Positions 13,001 to 23,409 of a stretch of DNA of 42,799 nucleotides are shown piece by piece. The stretch's first letter is position 1. Each line of letters starts with the position of its first letter. The notes beneath the pieces were generated by a model. That model did no database searches, had not been told where the DNA came from, and was given only the letters and a program-made list of their open reading frames with translations. Source of the DNA: Klebsormidium nitens (taxonomy: Eukaryota > Streptophyta > Klebsormidiophyceae > Klebsormidiales > Klebsormidiaceae); assembly GCA_000708835.1 (NCBI GenBank), contig DF237644.1, positions 1 through 42,799 on the forward strand, in the 5' to 3' direction. The position numbers were made by a program, and so were the translations under genes.

Positions 13001-14054
13001 GACCCGCTGTTGGCGCCTCCCCGAGTATTTGAAAGGATGTCCTGAGCACTTTCTGTCGATTTTAGCCGGACTCGCATGGCGTTCAAAGACCTTAGATAGG
13101 AAATCAATGACCCTTCGTCACTCATCATAATGGTACTAATACGTGGCAGACAGAGAGAGCTTTGACAGCCCGCCCTGAAAAAGGTTTGCAACGGCTGTCG
13201 TGGTCAAGCAGCAAGGAACCGGGACTGCAAGTACGTCAAACGTCGAACGCACAATCATTCAGGACTTAAACCACGTCGAACACTTTGTTGGGTGCTCAAT
13301 ACTCAACATTACTGACAGCATTAATTTTTTCGCAGGCTGTCCTCAATTGGCCGACGCGGTGGGGGGTCAAGTGATCGAGTACTTCAAGAGTCAGGGCCTG
13401 AACCCCCGGGACGTGGGAGAAGCCGTCTACAGAATTGCGATCGACCCCGCGCCGCGGCCGCAGTACCTCATCATGCGGGACGATCAGTGGCCCACCATCA
13501 TCCCGCTCCTCTGCAGGTGCGGTCGAGGACATCGAATCAAGTTGTCGAAGTTTGGATCCGGTGCTTGAAGTCAAGCCTTCTTCTCCTTCAGTCGTTTGGA
13601 AGCTCGCCTTGCCTCGGCTTCGTTCTCATTGTTTGAAAAGCATGTTGAACCTAATCATAATGGGATTGACCAAACAAACCTTCGACACCGAGCTCTGCTC
13701 AGGACTGCTTCGCGATCCAACACCCAACTCGTCTTCTCGCAGTAGGCCCCATATCACCTTGCCTTGGAAGGGGAATCAGAGACTGTCATCAAAAGCTTTG
13801 CGCAAAACTTTCCCCGTTGCTTCTTCGTGAATCTTGCCCCAATGCCCCCGGCCTCCTGCAGGCGCGAGACGTTGCCTCTAGACCAGGTTTATGTGCATAC
13901 CCCGGCGGGGCCCAACATCAGCGCATGGCTGTCAAAAGAGGCGGCGGCGCGCTCCCAGTACACTTGCAGCGCAGCGTGTGGGGGCGCGCCGTATTGCGGG
14001 CCGGGGCCGCTCGGGTCGGGGACGCTGGGCACCGGGACCATCGGGCCGTACTAG
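10014..14054 (+). pseudogene. Secreted Cys-rich SDR gene, copy A, frame-disrupted
   Basis: Spliced short-chain dehydrogenase/reductase (Rossmann-fold NAD(P) oxidoreductase). The 5' exon from ATG 10014 encodes a signal-peptide-like helix (LFLGFSVFASALSAIYAQA) followed by a Ser/Asn/Pro-rich part with N-glycosylation sites. A Cys-rich segment (VCCQEECTGC, about 10,830) precedes the nucleotide-binding motif TGASTG, whose exon ends at about 10,924. Then follow exons 11385-11584 (GIGRAATDRLAAAGG and LYLNAG), 11986-12108 (FDTNFWGPVRVLQA), 12504-12721 (LLTSSIASLYGSPGYL and the catalytic YTVSK), 13336-13516 (IIPLLC end) and 13862-14054 (Cys- and Gly-rich C-terminus ending at TAG). Splice phases fit, but frame breaks lie near 10,115, 10,803, 11,470, 12,565 (four extra bases beside the catalytic Tyr) and 12,715. 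The extracellular leader and Cys-rich ends are unusual for an SDR. Substrate unknown. Confidence 0.75.
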
Positions 14055-15268
14055 AGTGGTGCGCAAAATCAGCCGAGAATGAGTGTCAATATAAGTTGGC
14101 AATACGCGAAGGAAGCAAGTTGCATGATGGCCAGAAGCTAGTCTCAACGGTGTTACATGGTATGATTAGTGACAGTGGAAGGAGTTTCCTGTGTGCATGG
14201 CACTGTGCTCTGTGACATGCAGGTTATGCATAGTACTGGAACCATTCACATGATGGCGAAGGGATCGACATGTGGGCGGTCGGGGTGTGAACAAATGAAA
14301 ATAGCACCGAGATACACATGCGTGACACTAGGCTGTAGTAACAAGGTAGTAACAGTTTACGAGCAGTTTACTTGAAGCTAGCATACTAGTGGCAGGCGCA
14401 CGGGTACAAATCATATCGAACCGGCCAATCTGAACCCCCGGCGAATCTGAGCGTAAATGCTCATGTCCCCGACTTTCCATCTCATTTGTTTTGGTTTGAT
14501 GGGACTTTTAGTGGCTTGACTCAGAACACTTGCAGGAGGGAAAGTCCTTGATGCTGTTGATGGTTCGAACCACCTCAAACGACGGACATGAAACATCGGT
14601 TGATCGGTGATGTCTTAGGTTCCACTTATTCGACGATTCCATTCCAAGCATCCCAACAATGTTGATGGCACTTTGAATACCGTCTTAATACCACCAGAGT
14701 TCTGACGCCGGATTGAGAACTGTTTGAAGACGAACACCCCTCCGACTCGACTCTCAAGCCTCTCCCCGACTGCTGAAAAGTTCATGCGTCAAACCTGTGA
14801 AACCTTTCCCCTCAGCCTCCGTTACCATGACGTCACAAAAAAATTTATCTAACTGTCGACGACCGTCGATGGTTTGAAATCCGCGTTTCCGGAGCCCCAA
14901 AATGCGGTATCAGAAATTAAGCCCAATTCGGCGATCCACCCGGCCTGTGCTGCAGCGCGCGAGCCAGCTGGGCAGCCTCAGGCTGCTCAGGCAGCCTGAG
15001 GCAGAAGCTGGCAGAAGCTCGAGGCCGAGTTGGACTATACATAGTACAGAGACGCTGCATTGGATCGGGGCGCTCCTGAGCGGACCTGTTTAACTTTTGT
15101 ACTAAGCAGCTCTTTGATGAGAATTCTGGCGGGGAACTTGGTGAAAAGCTGCACGGAATATTGTGCTTCATGTCATTTTCAAAGCATTGAGTGAGGCGCA
15201 TTGGCCGTGAAAGATGCGTCTGCTTCAAGATTGCCTCGTTGAAATACAAGGATGTAAGATCATCAACG
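14055..15268. promoter_or_regulatory. Interval upstream of CCZ1
   Basis: No exon seen. It separates the SDR stop at 14,054 from the inferred CCZ1 start at 15,269 and so should contain the CCZ1 promoter and 5' UTR. It includes a TGACGTCA octamer (14828-14835), the usual core bound by bZIP factors, and the perfect hairpin at 14975-15002. Both are sequence observations; a regulatory role is inferred from position only. Confidence 0.35.
14975..15002. repeat. Perfect 12-bp-arm hairpin upstream of CCZ1
   Basis: GCCTCAGGCTGC (14975-14986), a TCAG loop, then GCAGCCTGAGGC (14991-15002): a perfect inverted repeat about 270 bases before the CCZ1 start codon. The surrounding bases add further CAGCTG/AGCTGG copies. 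It could be a foldback element remnant, or a structured 5' leader if transcription starts upstream of it. Confidence 0.85.
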
Positions 15269-18200
15269 ATGTTCTCTGCCAAGAACGAGAGTGTGTGGGG
15301 GGAAGCCCTGCGCATGTATGTCTTTGATTTGAGGAGGGGCCGCCAAGAGGTACAATGACTCCTCTTTTTTCAATCCCTGCCTTCTGGCCCTTGCGATGCG
15401 GCTAAAAGAAAGGGATAAGAGCAAAATGGCGCCAAAGGACTAGCCCAATTTTTGAAGAGTTTGACTTCAACGTTTCTGTTCTTCTCGCATTGCTGCATGA
15501 GCTGGATCAAATTCTGAAGTCGCTGAGGTCGTTTTGTCTGTCATAGCGCCGAATATCTTAGAATGCCAAGCGCACCACCATCAGCGTCTTAATGCCATGT
15601 AGACCCTTTGCTCTTAGCTATTGGGTAAGATGTACAGTACAACTGTCGTCGTCATATCATGCATCCTTTTTGCAACCAACTAGAGAAAGCAGTCAATGTA
15701 TCAACTATGCCAGCAGACGGATGCCCTGCAGATTGTCAGTTGCAGAACTTGAGCCCTGAAGTCTCTGTTCCTTGCCTCTTTGGAAATACATGGTCGGAAG
15801 CTTATCTCATGATACTTTCCTTGGATGCAGGGGCAAGAGGCGGAGAAAATATTGTTTTTCTATCCACGGGAGGTCTCTCTTGACCAGCAAAAGCTGATGG
15901 TGGGGCTGAGCGAGGGCTTGTTAACATTCACCAAGTGAGCACTCATGCACTTACTGACAGATTCAGTCTTAGGTGGTTCTTCTCACCTTTGCCTGCACAC
16001 TGTAAGGTACGGTACTCAAGATCTTTTGATGCTCGATAGCACCGCAAAGGTGCATGCTGTTCCACAGGATACAACTCCAAGGAAGTATGCCGCTCTCAAT
16101 CCGAGACAGTCGCGGTCTATGCACTTGTTCTGCAATTCATTCAATGACCTCGAGGCTGTTCTTCTTATAGCCAAAGAAGTCAGAAGCACGGATATTGCAG
16201 GCTGGCAAAGCTTATCCTGCCTCCAGCTCAGTTCCACTGGGATGTAACACACACATCGGCCCTTCGTTGCAGACTGTTTTCTCCGGACCAACCGTGCGAA
16301 GCCCTGTACACTGAAAAGCACAGGCACATCTTCTTTGAATGTGAACCCAGCGTGTGGATGGTCCTGGTGAGCACAGCAGCTTCCTTTGAGAGGGGATTCA
16401 GGAGAGATTTTGCTCCGAACTGCCCAGTAGCGACGTGTAGTGTCCTTTGGCTGCGGCTGTAATGGAGACTTAGCATGCTAGCTTGCTGAATGCTACTCAC
16501 GCATGGTCGTACGGGCATGTTACAAAGCGAACCATCCGGTGAGCAAGGAGTGGCAAAATGCGCAGGACTCATTGCTGTCTGACGATTGCATCGAACCCCT
16601 CAGAAACTTTGATGCACTGCTATGAATGTTGATGATCTGCTGACAACTTTACTGACGGCAAAATGCTTATCAGGGAGGCCGTTGGTGATGTAAGCTGAAA
16701 AGCTGAGCAATCAGAAATGCTGCAACTGCTGTGCCCCCTTGTTGCTAGGTGGTCAAGCGAGGGAGCCCTGGGGGTGTGGACCCCACACTTCGGGATGATG
16801 CTCTGAGGGCTGTCCTCCAAGAAGCTTACAGGTGCACATTACACACTAACATTTTGACACACTTTTGTTCCGCAAGACCGTTACAAGTACCTTTTCCTTT
16901 CACAGGCTGAGTACCTTTCCCTTGCGGTCAAGTTTGGCAGATGAAGACTCGTAAGTGAGTCTTCTGTATGACTGCCAAACCGTCTTTGTCAGTCAAGAGA
17001 AAGCTAACCATCATGTTGTGTGACTTCACCTTGGTATCATCAAGGCACCTGACTGGAAAGTTGCTTGGCGTCGTACCACCTGTGAGGTCTGCAGAGCCTG
17101 GCTGCCAGGCCCTTCTCGGACTCTTGATTCACAAGACAGGTGCTTGCAATCTGGTGAATCGACCGCTTCGTCTCTGTGATTGTTACATACTGAAAGCAGG
17201 TTTGGCAGCCACGGTTGAAAACGCTTTGCAGGTCCAGAACTATCCGCTCTTCTTGCAGAATATTTGTATTTTTTAATGGCGACTTTGAGAACCTGCTCGC
17301 GAGGGATCCCTCTGGCGCTGCACTTCGCCAGCTGCTGGACCGGACACTGTCAGACCACCTGCACAATCTGCTGGGTGAGCACCGGTGCAGTTCGCAACAG
17401 CATCAGATAATACTGTGCGCCCTGTCATTCGAATGCGCCTTCTGAATGAATCTTATCTTGGGGGTCCATGGTTCCTCGCTTGGAATATTTTCCCATAAGG
17501 GGCAATCTAGGAAGACGCTGCTTCTCACAGAATCTGCACGTGCTCGTGTCAATTCCCTTCAGAGCCAGTCAAACAGAGTAAGTGTGAGATAATAAACTCG
17601 CATACCAAACCTGCCGCCAACATCACGGGTGCACCTCCAAAGCGCAAGGTGAACTGACACGTGTGCATACGACGTTCCCATGTGACCGTAACATCCGCTT
17701 CTGGGCTGCAGGTGGCAAGCGGGGGCAGCATCTCCCGAGCCTCGGCACCGGCCTTTCTGAGCGGGGTTGCCTCGCGCATCTCCCAGTGGATAGACACACC
17801 AGCCTGAGCGTCCAGTCGCTTTTTGGGCTGGTCCAGACCGCACAGTACCAAGGGGGGCCGTCATTGAATAGCATGCTACTGTACAGCGGACTCTGCGTCG
17901 CGTCTACCCTTCAAGCTGTGAGTCAACGCAAGGTTTCGCTCTCGGGCAGCCCTGAGAACAAAACTGTTGACCAAAATACGTTAGCAGCTTGTTGATGGAG
18001 GTAGACAGTCAGTGGCCACTTGTGAAGTTTGCCAACCATATTAGGCAGGATAGCATGTTGCTGCTCGTCCATTTTATCCTCCATGACACCTGTCTGACAG
18101 AAGGTCCAGTTGTACCGGCTACAACCGATAGGCCCATTGTTGCACGTACCACCCTCAGTTGCTTGAAACTCAAGATCTCTGGCGTGATCTTTGTTAGTAG

Positions 18201-21200
18201 GGTTTGAGCCGTATCGCCACAGTTTTTTCTCACTTGATGATCACGAACGAATGTTTTCGTTGAGCAATCTGAGCAGTTCTGCATGACGAGTCACTGAGAC
18301 TCTTTTTGCTTGAAAGGATAAAGCCTTCTGGTCGAGCCCCAAAAACGGACCTTCCTACAATTGGTATGTAAGATAGCTTTGCAAGCTTTTGGTTCTCCAG
18401 AGACAGAAATGTAATCGGCTCACTCGTTGCGGCGGGCTCCGTGTATTCGCGCATGGTACATCTTGACAGACAGTGCCGCAGTGCAGTTGGAAATCCCCAC
18501 CGTGCACTTTTGACTCTTCTGTTCACCCACTCGTCTTCTGAGGTCTCTCTCAGCCTGACTTTGCGAATTGCTTGCGCTCACCGAAAGTACTGCTGCTTCT
18601 TTTGTCCGTATAGTAAATCTGTCGCTTCTCTTGTCTCTAGAGCGATGCTGCAACTCTCCAGTGGTACATACGCAACTACATAGCGACTTCCTCCCGGCGG
18701 TCGTCCCTCCCCTCCGCCATGCCCCCTGTGTCAAGCGCGTCCACAGGCTTCAAAGCCGGCGTGCGCTCACTGTTTTCCAACATGACGGGCGGGGGCAGTG
18801 CCGCAGCAGCGCACCGTAGTGCAAGCCAGAACTCGCTCCAGGGCACCCCCGACAGCAGCAGGCCCGCGTCGCCAGGACCAAGTGAGGAAATCGGCAGAGA
18901 TATGACGTACGATCGAACGTGATTTGTACTGGAAGGAGCATTGACCGTGGTTTGTGGGTTCAAATTCTGACAATCATTTGCAACTACTTCGAGGTCAGTC
19001 AAGGAGTCAATTTAATCCGCTGTCTTGGGCGTTATGTGTCGCTGACGTACTGCCCCATTGGAGCACGGATTTGGATTCTATTTGCACGTATTTCGAGGTC
19101 AGTCAAGGAGTCATGTATATCCGTAGTCTTACGCATTATGTGCAGCTGACGTACTACCCCATTGGAGCACGGATTCTGAAACCAAGGGTTTTTGTTGCCA
19201 CGTTCCGCTTTTACTCCTTCTGGAATACGGCGTCCAGTAGTTCCCCTGCTTTCATTCATTGGGTGCCCTTTGCTTCTAACTTCTTCGACACGTCAGGCTT
19301 GCTGAGTCGATATGCATTCGAGAACCACTTTGCAACGGCGAAGTTTCTTACTTGTGGATCGGCTCCTTCTTCTTGGCTTTTGAACTTGACCTTGAATGTG
19401 CTGTCTTCTTGCAGTTGAATATTAAGCTCTACGATCCAACCGCTAGTTGGATCAACCTGGTCGAATGGGGGAGGGACATGCTCTCAAATGTCACCTCAAC
19501 AATCGGACCGTTCTGTCATTCTGGTTCGTAATAGCAACTCTCATTGTCTCAATCCAACAGTAAGCTGTAGTCGTTGTCTCTTCACGTGGAGTAGTGCTCA
19601 TGTCCTCGGCGTGCAGGCGGAGAACCCGTCTCCGATGCGGAGAGCATTCCAAGCCGGGAGGGCCTGACGGCCCAATGCGAGCCGTCCACGTCAGGACAAG
19701 TCCGGCCCCTGCGTGGTGCTTCCTGGTGGCGACAGGCGGACGGCTGGATGGTTACGGACGCTTGGCGAGGGGGCGTGCAACCGTCCGTGTATTTGGAAGG
19801 GGGTCGCAAGCGAGCGTGGCTACACATATACCAGGTAAGGGTCTGCTTCCGTCAAAGGTTCTGAAAACAATCTGCTTGAAGAACCATATTGCATCGCTCA
19901 ACCACTTGGTGGATGCCTGGAAGTGCGACTCACAAAATCAGAGGTATAGCAGTCGATTAAAGCAGACCCTCAGATTTTAGGGTGGTCCATCGTTGTCGTG
20001 GAGGATGCCCTTTGCCAACGAAAGGGCCCGACCACGCATGTCATTGTTCAAGCGTGACCCTGGCTGAGACAAGCGTTTTGGTGACTCGGAGCTCGCACCT
20101 GCTGCACGCGTCGTTGTCGCATGTAGGCACCTCTGATCGAATGTCGATTTCCGAATGTACAGAAGGTGCTCCTGGCGACAGAAGTTGTTCACGGCAAGAC
20201 TGCAAAGCCACAACTTTGTTGGGTTTTATTTTGCCTACTCCAATCCAAGCAGTGCCCACTCCCTTCAAGAGGGCGGGTCATCTGGATGTTTCCCCTCCAT
20301 GTCCCCTCAGCAGAAGCCCTCCCTAGGATCCACTTTTGCTGTAGGCAATGAGGAACGCTTGCGGTCTCCAACTGTAGCTGAGTACGACCTTCTCTTCTTG
20401 CAGCAAAGTGGCCTCATGCTTGTCCTCTTACTCCCTGTTGACAACCAGCTGACCAGCCTCCTCCCGCCTCCGCTTCTCGAGAAGGTCAGTGCCGTTTTTC
20501 CAACTGGACCTCGTTCCGGACAGGCTTCTGGAGCTCACTCTGTGTAAGTACTTTCTGGGTTCTGCTCGGCGAGCAAGTGTCCATCGAAACGAGTTCGCCT
20601 TTGAGTTGGTCTCTGCCTAATCTTTTCCCAAACGGGCAGACTGTCTTTGAAATGTTGAAACGGGAGGCGAAGGCTGGAGGTTCCAAATCCATATCTTACA
20701 TCTTGCTGCCATTTAATGGTAGAGTGCTAACCTCCAGAGCCTTTAAGTGGCCCACATATGGGACTCAAGGCCTTCCGTCCAAGAGAGCTGAACCTTTGAT
20801 TGTGGAGAGACAGTGGCCTTTTCTAAGTGACAGTAGGTAGCTCCAGTATCTGCTCACAAGCTTCGATCAGACGGGAAGGGTTGTCAGACCGCATGATCCT
20901 GCCTGCAGATCACTGCTCGGTTGAGGTCTTTGGAAGCTGTCGTCGCTAACCAGTTTGGGGGGCCAAACGGAACGCATGTGCCAGGCTACCGTTACCTCTA
21001 CGTGGACCGCTCTACTGAGAAGATGCAAGCGTCCCCCGCGGGAAAGGTGAGCCCATACCTGTTTATGATGAGTCATGTTGGCAATGGTATAGCTCTTGAT
21101 CAATGGTCGAGGCAGTGCGATGATCTTAACGGTCTAGTCATGTTTGTGTAATAAATAACGACCCCCACGCGTTTCAGCGGCTGCATGATTCTTAGTGTGC

Positions 21201-22124
21201 GGTCTGGAAGTTAGCAAGCGGCGCTTGCTGTGTGTGTACTCGTTCTTGAGGAGATTGCGAGAAAGCGCGCTTCTGTTGCATGTACACGTGAAAAAGCCCC
21301 AAGATTGATGTCCGGTCAATCAATCAAATATCCCGCAGGGTGAGTGATTGCATGAGCGTGTCCTATGCATCGGGATGCTTTCAGAATCAATGCGACGAGA
21401 CTGGTCACCGCGCTACCTGTGACGAGCATCCGTAACTCCTCCAAGTTGATACTTTCCATGATCGAGAATCCATACTTTTTGTCAAAAATTGGAGCGATAG
21501 AACGGGTCGGCTCGAGTGTTTAACAAAGAACACAACGTTTTCCTTCCAGGCTGGGACTCTAGCGAAGGAGTCGCTTGCCGCCTTAAACCAAATCCGAGGA
21601 GAAAAGGATGAGGAGAAAGCCTCGGCGAAATTAAGTCCCAGCATCCCGGAATCGAGCACCGAGGTCTACTTGCGCGCCCAAAACAACGCCTGGGTCGTCG
21701 TGAAAAAGCAAGTAATGTGAAGAACCTTTTTTTTCAGAAATTTTGCTTTCTTTCAGGTCACTGGGCTTTGGATGTAAGGCGAGCGTTGGCGCGCTCATGG
21801 TACCTGACAAGCTCTAGGAAAGATGGGTTTAGTCGCTTTGCTTCATTGTATTCTGCAGCATACCCTCAGCACTCTCGGTTGCTGCCCAGGTCCTAGGAAA
21901 TGCGGTGCATCATCCCTCCTTGACGCACTCATTAACCGTCGGTCTGGCACATCATTTGTCCTGTTTGAGAAAGCTCAACGTTGTTTTCTATATATCTCCG
22001 CAGGACGGATACACACGAGTTGTATGTGGTCTTGGAAAGGGTCAGTGAGACTCTAGTGGCAGCAAGTGAGATGATGGATCGCTTCGATACAGACATTTTG
22101 GGAGGACTGTTTCAAGGAGGCTAA
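15269..22124 (+). CDS. CCZ1: Vacuolar fusion protein CCZ1
   Basis: CCZ1 pairs with MON1 to form the guanine nucleotide exchange factor that activates Rab7 on late endosomes and prevacuolar compartments, driving fusion with the vacuole. Twelve exons were traced: 15269-15349, 15831-15934, 16273-16366, 16749-16831, 17259-17374, 17712-17917, 18641-18881, 19617-19834, 20404-20484, 20909-21046, 21550-21707 and 22004-22124. All phases agree and they sum to 1,641 bases, 546 residues plus TAA, close to the usual plant length. Diagnostic stretches in order are MYVFDLRRGRQ and KILFFYP (longin domain start), GLSEGLLTFTKLFSP, FFNGDFENLL, a Ser/Gly-rich linker in exon 7, HVPGYRYLYVD, and ELYVVLERVSETLVAA near the C-terminus. 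The start was chosen as the first ATG in the open frame of exon 1; an internal ATG at 15314 is the alternative. Intron 11 appears to use a GC donor. No frameshift or stop was found. Confidence 0.92.
18963..19175. repeat. Imperfect tandem duplication of about 105 bp in a CCZ1 intron
   Basis: Two neighbouring units (18963-19072 and 19074-19175) share TTCGAGGTCAGTCAAGGAGT and CCCATTGGAGCACGGATT, with scattered substitutions and a small indel between. Both lie in CCZ1 intron 7. The divergence shows that the duplication is not recent. No coding role is supported. Confidence 0.9.
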
Positions 22125-22133
22125 TAGGATGGT

Positions 22134-22589
22134 TCATAAGAATTCGTGTACGCCCCTGCCGGAGACAGAAGACAATCTTTTTGAGCTCGACAATTCAACA
22201 TAGAAAAGATCTCCGTATGTTGTGTCATTTTTACCGCCCATGAAAGCGATGCCTGTTGCCATATTCATTGGACGTCCTTGCACGCTTTCCATGACAAGTT
22301 CACACAACCGTTCCTGGAATTCTGGTAATGTCGAAATATCTGGGTTGAACCTTACTAGTAGCGAGACTTAAGTTTCGGCCGACTGACACTCTTCGGAGCG
22401 CGAAAAGCCTCCAACGCCAAAATCTATTGTCGGCTTGGGCAGCCCGTTATACAGAGGTGCTTCAAGATAATGGAGGCCGCCCGCATAGCCAAAAGGGTGA
22501 CCAGGACGATTGCGCATCTCTTGATGAAAAGTTGCTCGATTTGCCGCCAATGTTATAGAACACCTATATATAATGAATGCTAGCATCAT
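22134..22589 (-). pseudogene. Unassigned coding fragment with internal TAA
   Basis: One minus-strand frame reads as protein over 152 codons but is cut by a TAA at 22368-22370. The upstream half contains HPFGYAGGLHYLEAPLYNG and a GGF segment; the downstream half contains FNPDISTLPEFQERLCELV and MATGIAFMGGKNDTTYGDLF and ends at TGA 22134-22136. The same frame on both sides of the stop, and similar coding character, point to one former gene or a readthrough. No GT-AG intron removes the TAA cleanly by eye. It ends nine bases from the CCZ1 stop, in the opposite direction, so CCZ1 mRNA 3' ends would overlap it antisense. I do not recognise the family. Confidence 0.5.
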
Positions 22590-23409
22590 GGCATCTTACA
22601 TGCAGCACTTGGGTCGGAAGATATTGATACCCCCGCATGCAAGCACGTATATGTTGCTCCCTACAATGTTCGAATTCAATGACATTGTTGAGTTGCAGAG
22701 AACAGCGGCTTGCGGGCCAGGCTTTATATAGAGAAAGCGCTTTAAAATGAACCTACTATAACTAAGTACCCGGTTCAATTATACTTATCGGTCTTGGGCT
22801 TACCTATTCATCATGCAGCATGATTGCCTATGATAGGCCGCCAAACCAAAAACAGAACGCGCGGCCTAGCCCCGGCCTAGCTTCCGTTGTATATAGAAGC
22901 CCTGTTGCAACGCGAAGCATCATGGCATGCATTCAACCGCCGCTCGAAACGCGACAGTACCGCGACCGTCGGACGTGACCGTCGCCGTGAGTCGTCCCTT
23001 TTCTTGATTGCTGAAAAGCGCGGGGCTTGGCCGCAAAACGCGGAGTCCCGCGAGTTGTGCATGACCTTATCGCGGCATAACCGTTGGTAAAACGGTCGAC
23101 TGCATGCATGTGTATGAATGCAACCATGCATCGAACATTCCACTGCCGAGGCCAAAAGGGCGGCCAGTGTCCGCGATCGTATCTGCATCCGACCGATGGT
23201 TTGGTCAAGTTGGTTGGCACAGCGTTTTGATTGGAAATTTTTGACAAGATACCTACTACGCCGCTTGTACTCCGTATACGGGTTGCCTACAATCAGAATA
23301 CATGCAATCTAGATGCGGATCTAGACCGAGATCCTGCAGACCAAAACTACACCACTATGTTTTTGTAAGCGAGCTTGATTTCAGACGTCTCCACTTGCCC
23401 GTGTGCCAG
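22590..23409. other. No assigned gene
   Basis: No exon could be supported. The left breakpoint of SDR copy B must lie here or in the adjacent intron, because sequence similar to copy A begins at the exon starting 23,410 and none of the earlier SDR exons is present. Clusters of GCATGC/TGCATG occur at 23,100-23,130. Confidence 0.35.

Noticed and set aside
19415-19521. Apparent CCZ1 cassette exon (NIKLYDPTASWINLVEWG)
   Set aside because: It has acceptor and donor and is open in one phase, but exon 7 ends in phase 1 and would run into a stop here, while exon 7 joins directly and in phase to the exon at 19617.
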